A stretch of 64,000 bases of DNA, taken from contig CM056995.1 in assembly GCA_029891345.1 (NCBI GenBank), forward strand, positions 219,072,260 to 219,136,259, read 5' to 3'. Below, piece after piece: positions 11,036 to 23,100 of this stretch; the first letter of the stretch is position 1; each line of letters opens with the position of its first letter. The stretch is from Dryococelus australis (taxonomy: Eukaryota; Arthropoda; Insecta; Phasmatodea; Phasmatidae). Under the pieces are notes generated by a model, which did not search any database, was not told where the DNA came from, and was given only the letters and a program-made list of their open reading frames with translations. A program made the translations under genes and the position numbers.

Positions 11036-11539
11036 ATTCTCTGAAAAGCTATCAAGAGTAAACAACACATTTGACAGGTATAAAAGTAGAAGTCACATTT
11101 TAATGTTTATGTTTAGGTGTAGCGAAAGTACACGAATACATGTACACTCATAATGACATGTAAACATTGATTTTGACAGATGCTACACGGAAGTCACATG
11201 GCAATGTTTGTTTACATTTGGCGGAAGGGTACAAAATGGGCCTGCTAGTAGATATTTTGCAGGGCTCCGTGAAAGTCGCTTACAGTGTGTAATAGACTAT
11301 AGGTACATGTAGATATAAGCTGTTTATGGTCATTTGATCACATGTATCATCAACCTTCGAAAAATGCCACTGCCGCTACCCACGCATATTTCAATGGGCT
11401 CACTGACTGGCTTGTGTTCAATAAATTTGGCAATGTTCTAAGTTTTTTCGTGTATTAATGTTGAATTTATAATGCGAAGTACATATTTTGTGAATACTAA
11501 ATACATTTCTTTTACTTTTTTTTGTAAAATCATTTTTCC
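11036..11539. other. Gene-free stretch
   Basis: AT-rich sequence with no coding signal, repeat pair or regulatory pattern that I can support. Confidence 0.5.
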
Positions 11540-12255
11540 CCAGCTGGAACTGTAAAAGGTGACTTACAGTTACTTTTGCAAGAAATGACTGCATTTTTGC
11601 AGTTATTTCACAAAAATGACTGCCCTTTTGCAGTTATGCTGCAATTCCAGAGTTGGCAACTTTACTTTCATAGTCTATAACTGCAAGATTGTGGCTGTTA
11701 ACTATGAAATTACTATAACCTAACTTTATTATCGGAATTGTTAACTGTGTGTCCACAGGTAACACAATTTTATGGCTATTGACTGTGAAAGGGCAGTTGT
11801 TTAACTACAATTCTGAAGCTCCTGACTGTATACTTGCAGTCACACAAGGCAACTGTCAAACGGTGGTTGTTGGCTGAAAAACATCAGTTATATAACTGAA
11901 CAACTGAAGTTGTCAACTGAGCAACCACTGTAAGATTACAGTCACCCAAATGTGGTTTGACAGTTGGTAACAATAATTGGTACTGAAGTTATTCCAGTGT
12001 GTTTCTGCAGTTGACAAATGTAAGACTGCAGTCACCCATCTGTGCTTTCACAGTCAGCAGCACTAATATTACTGTCTCCAACTTTAGTTTAATAGTTGTC
12101 AACTATAGAGTTACTGTCGTCCAACTGTAATACTGCAGTTGACAGCTGCAAAACTGCTGTTACATACCTGTTGTTTTATATGCTATTTTGCACCATTGAC
12201 TGTCAACAACTGTGACTGAGTAACTGTGAAATGGCAGTTACTTTTCCAGCAGAGT
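11540..12255. repeat. Array dense in AACTG/CAGTT words (MYB-site-like), possible non-autonomous element
   Basis: I counted about 20 AACTG or CAGTT pentamers in some 700 bases, on both strands and irregularly spaced. One or two would be expected by chance. A further ten or so GACTG/CAGTC words raise the density (for example GACTGCAGTCAC near 12,024). The array ends abruptly on both sides. Its edges, CAGCTGGAACTGTAAAAGG at about 11,541 and CAGTTACTTTTCCAGCAG near 12,235, form an imperfect inverted pair, which suggests one element rather than a simple tandem repeat. AACTG is the core recognised by animal MYB proteins; binding here is inference only. No ORF. Confidence 0.7.
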
Positions 12256-13021
12256 TAAGTGCAAGAAATAGGTCTATTACATCATTTAATTTGTACTATG
12301 TATAACTTTCTAATAATTTTAGTTTCACTTGACTAACATATGGCGAAGAATACACATTGTGCAGAAAGTAGATCTTAGCAGGCCTTTCAAATGTGCTAAG
12401 TTTACTGTGAAGAACATATAATGTTGTTTATGTTAGGTTGAGTGCTAAGATTATCAAAGTATCTGTAATTTTCTTTAGAAAATAGCATGTTCTTCGAAAT
12501 TTAACAAAGACTGTGGATCTTCAACACCTACTATATAACTTCTGTTTTTGCTTGGTGCTTGGCTTTACAGTGAGAGATATGAATGTATCAAAATTTGTAG
12601 TAAAATGTGCTAATTTACATATAAAATATGTTCACCACCACTACAGTTCTGACCAATGTGGTTATTCAATTAATTTTAACAAAAATAGCTTAATTAGGTT
12701 TATAACAATATCACAGGTGGAACAGAAGGAAAGATAAAAATGTGTGCAATCTGAGTCTTTTCTTTACACAATACCACTTAAGCTGCATAGGAGGGCAATG
12801 TACAATTAATACAAGAACCTGAACATAAAATTAAACTCTAGTATAAACTATACATGTGTAATATATATATATATAAAACTAATTATACCTTTCTCGGACA
12901 TAGATCAAAGTGTACATAAAATTTAAAATGCACTTTTCAGATGTAGTGTTGGCAAAGACATCCTGTTAAGCCTCTTTGTTCCAATACTTCTGCAATTGTT
13001 GGAAAAGTGGTTATAACTTAC
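12256..13021. other. Gene-free AT-rich stretch
   Basis: No gene or repeat supported. A short (AT)n run lies near 12,858-12,875. If the exon candidate that follows is real, this is downstream intron or UTR on the minus strand. Confidence 0.4.
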
Positions 13022-13201
13022 AAAATAATTATTGTGCATTTCTAGACCGTCTAAGCCAACAAGTTTCTCTTCTGCCACATACTTCACCCATTCGCGAAAT
13101 AAAACATAACTCATAAATCTGTGTTTTACTGTTCCAGTCACATGAACACGCCCAAGAACACAGTATTTCCAATTAGGCATCCTTATTGAATAAAAATTAA
13201 C
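13022..13201 (-). CDS. Candidate 60-codon exon of an unrecognised gene
   Basis: On the minus strand a good acceptor (TTTTGTATTTTCAG) immediately precedes 13,201 and a consensus donor (GTAAGT) follows 13,022. They bound exactly 180 bases, 60 codons in phase 0 at both ends with no stop. The peptide has a natural composition with an ordered feel: an aromatic, hydrophobic first half (MPNWKYCVLGRVHVTG) and a helix-like second half (LFREWVKYVAEEKLVGLDG). The open frame also runs past the donor to 12,923, so it could be a chance ORF. I do not recognise the family, and no partner exon was identified nearby. If real, it would be the only host-gene exon in the window that I can point to. Confidence 0.35.
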
Positions 13202-13440
13202 CTGAAAATACAAAACTCACCAAACCAAAACTACATGTCTTCCATTAAGTACATTATGTCCCAATATGTCTCATTGAGTTGATTCTCCAAGGTGTATATT
13301 ACAACATATATTCTGAAATAATATAAATGATTCATTCCTGCAAATGAAAATAATGTAAACACATGTAAATATATTTTTTAATTACAAGTATTATACCATT
13401 AAAATATATTCAGAACACTTTTAAGTAGTGTGTTTAACAT

Positions 13441-13459
13441 GTACACACACACACACACA

Positions 13460-13496
<37 letters not shown>

Positions 13497-13525
13497 AGAT
13501 GTATGTGTATATATATATATATATT
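13441..13525. repeat. (AC)n with adjoining (AT)n microsatellite
   Basis: About 25 AC units with one TCAC interruption, then GAGAGATGTATGTG and ten AT units. Confidence 0.95.
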
Positions 13526-14099
13526 GCACTGAAGATGCCATTTACATAAATTTAAATTTCAACATAGATTTGAGTGGAAGTTGGCAGAATGAATTCATAC
13601 TTCCTGCCTCTACACATGTAGTTCATGCTACTGCCACCCAGCGCTAGTAATACAGTTTCAGACAGCCTGCTGGGATTTGACCTTCCATAACTAAACTCTT
13701 AATTTCAGTGATGAATGTTTTCGATTAATTTTGCGCAAAGTGCATACATTTATTGAATTTTAATTAAAAATATGTAGTTTGTAATTAATATAATGGTTAA
13801 TACATGACAGTAAGGTTATAGCACATGTGATATTGTGTAAGCACAATACTTTTATGTTTTATTGGAATAATTTCAGCTAAGCAACTTATAATTCCTGGTT
13901 ATTTATTCTGTTCTAAGTTACTGGTGGTAGGAATAATATGGCAAAAGGAGATACCAGTAGACATTAACTTGTTAACAATATTACTTGAAATCATAATATT
14001 AAAATTTTATTTCAGTACTGTTTTCAATGCGGTTTTATATATAAAAATAACAACAAATATAATAATAAGAAAGAAATTTTTAAGAAAAAAGTGTTAAAA

Positions 14100-14234
14100 A
14101 TGGAAGGACTACTAGCCAGGAAGCCAAAGAAAACAGTCTCTAAATGGTCCAAGGAAAGGAAAAAGATACATAGTGAGAAGATGAATGAATACTGGGCATT
14201 TATTCTAAGTTTGTCGAAACGGAGCTCCCGTTAG
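14100..14234 (+). CDS. Small basic ORF, 44 residues, unrecognised
   Basis: An ATG-to-TAG frame whose peptide is strongly basic in its first half and has a compact segment KERKKIHSEKMNEYWA, which looks like a real helix rather than random AT-rich translation. No splice sites or family assignment are certain. It could be a fragment of a transposon DNA-binding region or chance. It is listed because its composition stands out from the surrounding AT-rich frames. Confidence 0.15.
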   Translation: MEGLLARKPKKTVSKWSKERKKIHSEKMNEYWAFILSLSKRSSR

Positions 14235-16881
14235 TGAAATAGCAATTTACACCATATTTCCGGGTTTTGGTATTCTAAGTTAATGATGACTTCTCGATTC
14301 TCGTGAGAAAATGATTGAGAGCACTCGACAGCTATATGTTGTCAAAAGCCTGCCTCCCAATCGGGAAGTGGAAATCTAACATGGCGGGTGAGAAGCATGG
14401 TGGTCATATTTATTGCATATCTTATGGTTTCGTACTTCTTAAACATAATACATAACATACAAAAGGTTACAATTATGTGAAGCATTATTATATGCATCTT
14501 ATTGTATCCACTCATGTTCAGGAGTCTGAAGTTATATTTCTGTATCATGAGTTAATTATGTAGTATAGCAATGGCAGAGAGGTTATGTGTTTATACGAGC
14601 ATCGTGTTGGTGTTTTCGGAATAATGAATCAGTAGTTGATTATTTGTGTGTTTGATTTCTTCAACCATAGTTAGTCGTAGTGCATTTTACTGAATGAAAT
14701 TTGTAATAGTAATCGGAGCATGTATACCGCTTTGTAAAACTGCCGGTTATTTTTCTTAAACAACGTATACAATGAATTGACGAATATAATTTACGTAGTT
14801 AAGTGTGTTAGTTTCAGGAAACGTGCACAGTGTTAATTTTACTGAATAATTCTGCAAATCATTTATTTAATGCTAGCGATGAACAAACGTGAGTTTAAAG
14901 AAGTACATATGCAAGGATTAACCTAGAAAAACACCAGTTCATCAGGTTGCGGTGTTTACAATCAGTAAGTTTGCATGTTTTGTAAATAACATATTTGTAA
15001 AATATAACTATAATTATTGCAATTCATGTTGCCTGAAGAAAAGCTCCTTTTTCCCCACTGAATAATATTTATTTGCCTATATCGTAAATGCAACGAATGT
15101 AAGGTTAGCTTTGGATATTATAGTGTGTGTGCGCGCGCGTGTGTGTGTCTCTTTCGCTATATATAGACACACACAGCATCTGTACGTATACAAACAGCAA
15201 CGTATGTGTTGCATTTTGTTTTTCATTTAAGTTACAATATTGTAAATGTTATTTCCATATGAGCAAAATTTACCACTGCTCCATCGAAACAATATGAAAC
15301 TCAAACTGCCACACACTTGTAAGAGCATCAAAATAATGTCTCAAGAAAGACATTATAAACTAACCCCACCCCAACATCAGGGCCATAATATCTTATACCT
15401 ACATGCAATAATGAAACTAATTAAATGAGCAGCTTCTATAATTTTATAAATAACTATGTAGGTTACAGTCTTTGTGTGCGAAGCACATCACTTCACTAGT
15501 GATGGGAATTCCTGCATTCCTACAACAAATCAATTATACACTGTATTATGTAAGATTTGTTGTTTAGGCCTAACGTAATTTTGTAAGTGAACTTTATTAG
15601 AATAACATTTCACATATCGCCTATACATTTTGTTACATACATCACAGTGAATGTTATTTAAAAGGACTGTTAGAGGGAAAAGTGAATACTATATAACCAA
15701 TTATCTCATATTTTAACAGTGGTTTTTATACTTGAAACAGTATATTCCTTTAAAACGAGTAATATTTTCAACAGCCAACCTGTGTGTATAACTAATAACC
15801 ATTGACTGTGTCACCTTTTTCCTCAGCCAAGCATCAACGTCTACAATGAGTTCATAACCATATCGAGAAATTTCAATCTAAATATCCCGTGTTACGCTTT
15901 AATAAATGGAATAGTGTTTGTTTTAAGTAAGACAATGTAAAAATTATATATATGTATGTGCACTTTTATGCGTAACCTTGCCACTTAAAATGCACAGTTT
16001 GTAAGAATAGCTTGACTTTAATCATACATTATTGCAGACTCAGTGTGTGTGTGTGCATTCATCTCGTTGCCTGCCTGAACACCAGCAGGGAGGGGAAGCG
16101 AGTTTGGGGTGGGGTGGTAGGTAAAACCCGAGGATTGCCGAGGTAGGGTGGTCTCGAACCAATAGTACACTTAGAATAACTATTTGGGCGCATTTTTCTC
16201 CCAATCGTTTCAAATGGCTTGTCTCGATTTGCTGGAAGCTAACTGTAGAGATTGACATCGAGATCTGCCGATAGATATCCACAGAAACTTTGAATAAACA
16301 CCCTGGAAGAAGAAGAAACAACAGCAAAGAACGAAGCATTGAAATTGGCTTGTTGTCTTTAGAAGACCCTAACAGAAGAAGTAGAAGAAGAAATTAAAAT
16401 GGGGAAACAATGATTTTGATTGTATACTTTGCTCCATAAATTATATTTATTTCCAATTTCACAATAATTTTTAGATGTAATTTTTCCCATACAGCACCAA
16501 AACATAAAATTTTGTAAAATGACTTCAGTAAACATTGCTTAAAAATAGGTAATTTTCTCAATGACATTTGTTAATACTTTCAACTTGAAAAATACATTTA
16601 TTGGTACATGTGCCACTAGAAACGAAGAAAATAGATAGGTAGTATTCATATTTGCTGTCAATTGACTGGCCAACACATACTAATGTCTCATCTTCATGCC
16701 TAAATTCATAAGTTCTGATATACATAAGCATGTTTGACATGCTCCGAACACAGTTTTAAAAATATTAGGTAGCAGAATTTTTAAAGTACTCAAATTTGTA
16801 TATTCTCACAATGAACTATAGTCAGCATATGCAATGTAGCTAAAGTAAATGAAATAATGAAATTAAAAAAAGCCAACGATG

Positions 16882-17779
16882 TTAAGCTTCTTACACAATA
16901 GAAAACTTTAGCTTTGACTTTATGCTTACCTTCCTCTGACGAAACATGAATTGACAATGCAATATTGTAGAGTCAGAGTTCAGACAATTGAACATTTCTG
17001 TGAGCTTCGTAAAAATGTGTATCTTGTTATGTAAATAATTATATATCCAGGAATGCATTTTACGTGCATTTTTTTAAGGCTTAAAATTTACATTAAAAAG
17101 TTTATATCTAAACAAAAAATTATTTCGTTTACTTTATAAAAATATGTCAATTTATATATTTTCTCTTCACATTATATTTGTTTGCTATTTATTTAATTTA
17201 AGACGAGCTTTGTTTAATATACGGAGATCAAAATCGCCCTACAATAAAATAATGCTCTTTCCACATAACCTTTGTTAGAATGTCGGTAAAATGGTTGCTT
17301 GCCTTTGAATTAAATTTAATCTTTTCGAAATCGTAAAGTCGAGAGTGCTTGACTTTACCTTTGACAGTTTCATTGTGTCAAGCTCCATAAGAAACATCAT
17401 GTCGGAAAGCAAATGTGAAGTCAAAATGTAAAGTCAAATGTTAAAGTTTTCAATTGTGCAAGGGCCCTTAGCAAGGTGGGATGTGAAGAGGAAATATATG
17501 AATTTACATATTTTAATGAAGTAAACAAATGAGTTTTTTGTTTTGAAATAATTTTCCAATATAAATTTTAAGCCTATAAAAAAAAGGTATGTAAAATGCA
17601 TTCCTTGATATTATCATAATAATTTTCATAACAAGATACACATTTTTATTAAGCTCCCAGAATCGATATTTAATTGTCTGAACTCTGGCTTTACAATTCT
17701 ATTGTGTATTGGTGCTTTCGGCAGAGGAAAGGAAACATAAAGTCAAATGCTAAAGTTTTCTATTGCGTAAGAAGCTTAA
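16882..17779. mobile_element. Foldback-like MITE with 40-base inverted ends and TTAA at both edges
   Basis: The ends are near-perfect inverted copies: TTAAGCTTCTTACACAATAG at 16,882 and, read from the other strand, TTAAGCTTCTTACGCAATAG ending at 17,779; the match continues for about 40 bases. The whole first block (16,882-17,175) is repeated inverted at 17,470-17,779 at about 80% identity, so this is a long foldback rather than only short TIRs. A different 275-base unit (17,193-17,467) occupies the loop. TTAA flanks recall piggyBac-type targets, but the termini do not start CCC, so the superfamily is open. Confidence 0.7.
17193..17467 (+). repeat. 275-base unit, first copy (loop of the foldback)
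   Basis: Direct repeat of 17,798-18,066 at roughly 88% identity (shared TTTCCACATAACCTTTGTTA, GAATGTCGGTAAAATGGTTG). Its right end, AAAGTTTTCAATTGTGCAAG, is an inverted relative of the foldback's own terminus, so the two units belong to one family. Variations on a GACTTTAC/AAAGTCAAA word recur in its right half. Confidence 0.8.
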
Positions 17780-17797
17780 GGCCCCAAAACACTACTT

Positions 17798-18066
17798 AAT
17801 TTCATTTAAGACGAACTTCGTATAATATACCGAGATTAAAATCGCACTACAATAAAATATTGTACTTTCCACATAACCTTTGTTAGAATGTCGGTAAAAT
17901 GGTTGCTTGTATTTGGATTAAATTTCATCTTTTCGAAATCGTAAAGGCTTGACTTTACCTTTGACAGTTACGTTATATCAATCTCCATAAGAAACAACAT
18001 GTCGGAAAGCAAATGTAAAGTCAAATGGCAATGTCAAATGTTAAAGTTTTCAATTGTGTAAGGCCC
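17798..18066 (+). repeat. 275-base unit, second copy
   Basis: Second direct copy of 17,193-17,467, placed just outside the foldback's right end. It ends TTTCAATTGTGTAAGGCCC. Confidence 0.8.
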
Positions 18067-18958
18067 TCAAAAGTCAGAGTGTCGTCCAAAGATGTTCCAA
18101 ATATGATTATCCTCGGAGTTGATCTGGAGTTAGTCCGGACTAAGGGTGGACTAAATATATCATATTCATAAACCCCGATTAGAGTGAGACTAACTTTAGT
18201 CGAAGGATCATCGAAATACACTGTTGCCAAGTTTACTGCGCATGCACATTACAAACTATTCATCTCAAATAAAACATTAATTTAAACTCATGACGAAATA
18301 GCAACTAGATAGTTATAAACACAATATAATTTATTTAAAATAAAAATGTTTATCCTTTTCAAATTGAACAGTAATTTACAATAAACATAGATCTGTGCAA
18401 GAACAAGCAAAATATAATCCTTTATAATGTGTGCTTTGTTGAAAATAAAAGTAGACATTTTGTGAATATGCATATAGCCTACAATGTACTTTTGGAAGCA
18501 AAATGTTATATAAATGGTCTCGACTATTGCCTTATTTGAGAGAGAAGAGCAAATGGCTTGATGGGAGAGAGATTGAAGTGTCGGAGGACCTGTCTGCAGT
18601 GAGCTTCAAGGAATAGGTGTCTTTAACAACTTTTAGTGCTAAAACACCGCACCAGACAAAGTTAAGCACCTTTTTTTAAGGCTACTTGAAAGGTTTAAAA
18701 CTGCTTCCTCATTAAATACAGAAATAAAATTTCTTCTTGAGGAAAAAAAACAAGGCTAGCCTTCCTTGGCCTTGTCTCCTGGTAGAGGGGAGAGGATAGG
18801 AGGATGCGGGCTTGGCGAAGGCACACGCCACAACAACAGAGGTGTAGGTACACTCTAGGAACACTTTCCATATAGGTTTCACTGCGATTTAGATTTAATT
18901 TTGTAATTTCCCCTCCGCTCATTTAATGTCATTGTAGTTTCTGACAACAAGCGAAGCC
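18067..18958. other. Gene-free stretch with a perfect 14-base palindrome at 18,130-18,143
   Basis: TTAGTCCGGACTAA occurs at 18,130-18,143 and again at 24,333-24,346, each in a context rich in AGTCC and GGACT words, suggesting a worn MITE pair. The rest shows no coding signal. The end of this stretch probably includes the Jockey element's 5' UTR. Confidence 0.5.
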
Positions 18959-20180
18959 ATGGCTTCCATGGACTCTTAGTCACAGTCACTGATTCGCCCA
19001 GACAGCGAAGCGGCGCCTAGAGATGCGAGCTACAAAAGACAGAATGTGACACAAAAACCAGCCCTTCAGACCCCTTCCGGTCAAAACTGCGCCTTCTAAG
19101 TGCACAACAGCATCACATAATGGCGCTGCGCCGCAGCCAACTGCTAAGAAGGTACAGATAAACCCCTTCACTGTGTATACGAATAAAACACACAACTAAC
19201 CCACCTTGAAAAGAGCACTCGATGCACACATGACAATGTCATGGAGTCCTGTTTTCATTGGAGCAGGCAGCATTCGTGTGCATACGAGCACGATTACTGA
19301 CTATGTAAACACGGTCAGAACTTTTAAACAAATGGGATATGAGCACAGCTTGTCCAACAGGCTCAAGAAATCCCAGTTAAATTGGTTTTCTGTCGTGTCC
19401 ATGCAGACACACCTATGGAATTCCTCCAGGAGGAATTCGCGGCAGCGAGAATGCCAGTGCTGTGGTGGAGATCACCTTACATCTGCCTGCAGTATTCAAA
19501 ATGATCGAACACTAGTAATATGCACAGAGTGCGGGGACAATCACTGTGCAAATTACAGCGGGTGTAAAAATTTAAATGCTGCTAAGTGGAGTAGATTGCC
19601 ACAAGACGAGAGACAGTTGCGCCAGCTCCAGTCTAAGCTGGCTATTCGCGAGAATATCCGTATAAACGCATGGCAAAACATCCCGCAACCTCAGGCCCCC
19701 ACAGGGCAACAACAACCATCACTCAACCCTCCATGCAACAATTTTCTGCCACACTGGGTACAACAAGCGTGACCCCAGCCTATCCCGATATATAATAGGT
19801 TTGGATATTTTGTGAACGAGGCAGAATTCCCGCCTCTCGCGAATGATTACATTCCCCGCGGTCCAAACATGCACTGGGGCAAAAAAAAAAAAACATGTAA
19901 AGTTGCGAGGAATTCTCCCACCTCCCAGGGACATGACGAGCGAAGCTCCAGCTGCACCAGAGGCCGCTCCTACATGCGCTGCCAATAAGGAGCCATCCAA
20001 ACGCCCATTGGGCGAGCAGGTTCGCGAAGCTCCTGTGCAGAAGAGGCTTTAAAACTGCCAGATCGTGCCCTGACCCCATGGAGGCAATATCTGCACCTCC
20101 GCAGGCTCCTTTCATCATGGATGCCATCAAATCTACATTCAACAGCGATACTGAATTGAGAAAACCCCCCAACTAACGAA
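18959..20180 (+). pseudogene. Jockey LINE ORF1 relic (gag-like, zinc knuckles)
   Basis: ORF1 proteins bind the element's RNA. The start chosen is ATGGCTTCCATGGACTCT, followed by a broken N-terminal region rich in Ser and Pro, then a stretch (VQINPFTVYTNKTHN, RALDAHMT) typical of Jockey ORF1. The clear open part is 19,206-19,772. It holds SIRVHTSTITDYVNTVRTFK, matching the RNA-recognition-like fold of the family, then Cys/His knuckles: CQCCGGDHLTSAC and CTECGDNHCANYSGC. At least two stops and one frame change lie before 19,206. A further coding-like segment (FVNEAEFPPLANDYIPRG) follows the stop after 19,772, so the original protein probably reached about 20,180. Confidence 0.8.
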
Positions 20181-20289
20181 TGAGTTAATGCCCCTAGTAC
20201 AATTGATTGTCGTTTGGACAACTCCCGGACTTTCGCAGGAAGACAAAATTGTACAGACAATCACGCTCCACCTAAAGATGGTCAAGAGT

Positions 20290-20345
20290 ATTGACTATGT
20301 AATTAAACAACTGTACTGCAGCACTATGTAATTAAACAACTGTAC
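20290..20345 (+). repeat. 28-base tandem duplication in the Jockey ORF1-ORF2 junction
   Basis: TATGTAATTAAACAACTGTA plus CTGCAGC is repeated twice head to tail with almost no divergence. The near identity shows it arose after most of the decay of the element. Confidence 0.9.
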
Positions 20346-20364
20346 TGCAGCTACACTACATAAT

Positions 20365-22992
20365 TCCGATCCACACATATACACAATTTTCTACTGGAAT
20401 GTTCATGGCCTTATAGTAACAAAAAGGATGAATTTATTCATTATTTGTCTCGGCATTAAGTAAAAATCGCGGCAGTAAAAGAGACACACTTTACACCAAA
20501 TTATCGATTCTCTGTTCCATGCTATGCCGTATCCAGGCAGGACAAGGCGCAGAATGTAGGCAAAGGTGGTGGAGTTGCAATTTTTATACAATACTCAATC
20601 GTACATCATGAAATATTACTTCCAGATTTTCTTGCACTCGAAGCAGTGGGAATTGAACTTAAATTAGGCCAACAAAAAACCAAACTGCTATCAATTTATA
20701 CCCTACCAGGGCGCTCTCTTAGAGTAGCAGATCTTGACACATAAATTAATAATGTAGGCCATGTAATACTAGCCATCGGGGATATTAATGCGAAACATCC
20801 ATTTTGGCATTCGCAAACCAGAACTGCGAATGGTGCACTGTTGGAAAGGCACCAAACTAACCGAATTTATCAGGTTATGGAACCCTACGAGCCGACATAT
20901 AACCCGACACAACGAAATCAACACCCTGATGTGCTTTATATCGTAATAAATAAACAGTTTAGTACTGGCTCCGACCTCAGGGTCAAGCAGGTTCTTTCTT
21001 CCGACCATTTCCCAGTACATATAGATTTCCACTCACTTAATGTTGGATCTACTGCCCCTAGAAAAATTAGACTATTCCCATGCGGATTGGCCCACATTAA
21101 AAAATTATATTGATGAAAATTTACCGCAATTAGACATAGCTTCAATAACATTAACTGCACTAATTGACGAAGCAGTCTCAGTCCTTACGGAAACTATTCA
21201 TAAAGGTATGGCAGAGCACATTCCAAAAAAAATACAACAAAACTAGAAACTTTCCTACAATACATACAGGATATTATCACGCAGAAAAATTACTTAAGGC
21301 GCAAGTATACACGCCGCAGAGATCGCAGAAATATGGCCCGCATAAATGAGCTACAGGCAGTGATCTCAGATGAAGTAGCCCTCTGGAGGGCTAGTGTCTG
21401 GGATGCGAAACTCGCAAAATTAAATACAAACACGAATAATCTGTGGGACTAGCCAAGTGCCTATTAAACAAAACTGATAAAGTTCCGCTCTTAACCACGA
21501 CTACTGGTGTAGCCTTCACCCCTGAAGCGAAGGCACATGCCTTTGCCAATGTGCTGGAAAACACTTTTCAGCCAAATCAGGTACCCAGTGATAGAACTTT
21601 CACCGCCGAATTCTCCAGGAACTAAATATTAAACAATGACATCACACAGAACACGAACCAGAATATATACAATTGCAAGAAAGTAAACTTGTCATCTGCA
21701 ATATGACGCCTAAAAAGTCACCTGTCGAGGATGGCATACAAGCGATTGTAATAAAGAAACTTTCCATCTAGCTCTTGAAGATTTAGCACTCTGTGCGAAT
21801 TCAATGCTCAAGTTCGAATATTTTCACAATATATGGGGGGGGGGGGGACGAATGTAATTGTTTTTCACAAGCCAGGAAAAGACAAGAAACTGCCCCAAAA
21901 TTATATGCCAATAAGCCTACTCAACACACTTTGAAAGGTAATTGAATATATTATATTAAGGCGAATAAATTCTAACCTGGAATGTAATAACTTACTACAA
22001 GAGGAGCAATTTGGCTTCCGATGGCAACACTCGACAACACATCAGCTTGTACGAGTTACGGAATGCATTACTGCTTCTAACTTTAAAGATTATGTTGTTG
22101 CATATTCCTTGATATCGAAAAAGCCTTTGACCTAATATATAAATTGTATGATATAAAACTCCCTAACTGCTATGCCAAATTGATAAGCAGCTGTTTGGCG
22201 CACAGAACTGTCTCTGTTTCATGTGAAGGTGCTAAATCTGGCGCAAAAACTATCTGTGTCGGAGTGCCACAAGGCAGCATTTTAGGCGTTATATTATTTA
22301 ATATATACATAAATGACCTACCGAAACCTGATCACCGACTGGTGCAATTTGGGTGCTATGCGGACGACACAGTTATTTTCACTCGCTCCCACAATCTCGA
22401 ACTAGCAACCCAAAGGTTACAAAATGTCCTGAATTCTTTTCAAAATGTTTATACAAAGTGGCGGATAAAAATTACTGTCGGCAAAAGTGGAGCTATTGTT
22501 TTTTCTAGCAGACAGTTACCCCAGGCGAATAATCGCCCCAAATTAGCTCTATTTGACGAACAAATTCCCCATAAAAATGTGGTGAAATACTTAGGCGTCC
22601 ATATGGACCGAAAGTTCACTTGGAAGGCACATATTGATGCAACCCGAAACCAGGCTGTATTACTGTATACAATGCTAACACGCCCAATCATAACTTATGC
22701 CGCGCCCACCTGGGCACATGCAGCCAAAATGTACACAAGGTGCCTCCAAATAATTCAAAATAAATGTCTCTGAATAGCAGCAGATGTGGCCCGATACTGC
22801 CCTATTGCAGATCTGCATCGCGAATTAAAAATTGAAAAACTGGATGAGCACTTCATGAAATTAGCATAAGAATTCTACACTTATTGTGCAAACAGTGCAA
22901 ATGCGAAAATATCCAGCCTCGGGGATTATGACCCCAAGGAAACTCAAAAATATAAGCGGCCAAAAAGCATTTTGGCTCACAGGCCGCCATAA
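20365..22992 (+). pseudogene. Jockey LINE ORF2 relic: AP endonuclease and reverse transcriptase
   Basis: The endonuclease begins with IFYWNVHGL (about 20,380) and has GKGGGVAIFI, ILAIGDINAKHPFW and SSDHFPVHIDF (the SDH motif near 21,000). The reverse transcriptase follows after a decayed linker: PQGSILGVILFNIYINDLP and the catalytic YADDTVIF (about 22,355), then KWRIKITVGKSG, KYLGVHMDR and the ITYAAPTWAHAA thumb region. The tail ends HRPP and stop at 22,992. The segment 22,144-22,773 is one open run of 209 codons. The remainder has stops (for example after LLSRH near 20,460 and in the 21,240-21,500 linker) and several frame changes. A G run at 21,833-21,848 also disrupts it. Confidence 0.88.
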
Positions 22993-23100
22993 CCTCCCTA
23001 GATTACCCCAGTAAGTCGCATGATATTTCCCACAAACACATACAATGATGCGAAGCACTGTGTGAACACAGAACATGGCAAAGCAGGCTCTGTATAGCCT

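Larger units (their letters stand above)
13202..16881. other. Long AT-rich stretch without recognised genes
   Basis: Contains an (AC)n/(AT)n microsatellite (13,441-13,525), a small basic ORF (14,100-14,234), a GT/GC run (about 15,123-15,150), a GGTGGGGTGG patch at 16,108 and an AGAAGAAG-rich run at 16,305-16,395. The minus-strand open frame at 16,558-16,740 has no supporting signal. Nothing else is supportable. Confidence 0.45.
18959..23100 (+). mobile_element. Jockey-clade LINE, nearly full length, inactive (copy 2)
   Basis: Order is ORF1 (18,959 to about 20,180), ORF2 endonuclease (about 20,365-21,113), linker, reverse transcriptase (about 21,700-22,770), tail to 22,992 and a 3' UTR. This is the canonical layout and length (about 4.1 kb) of Jockey elements, which transpose by target-primed reverse transcription. 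Both ORFs carry several stops and frame changes, so it is dead. A 28-base tandem duplication lies between the ORFs (20,290-20,345), and a 14-16-base G run interrupts ORF2 at 21,833. The exact 5' end, 3' tail and target duplication could not be fixed. Confidence 0.85.
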
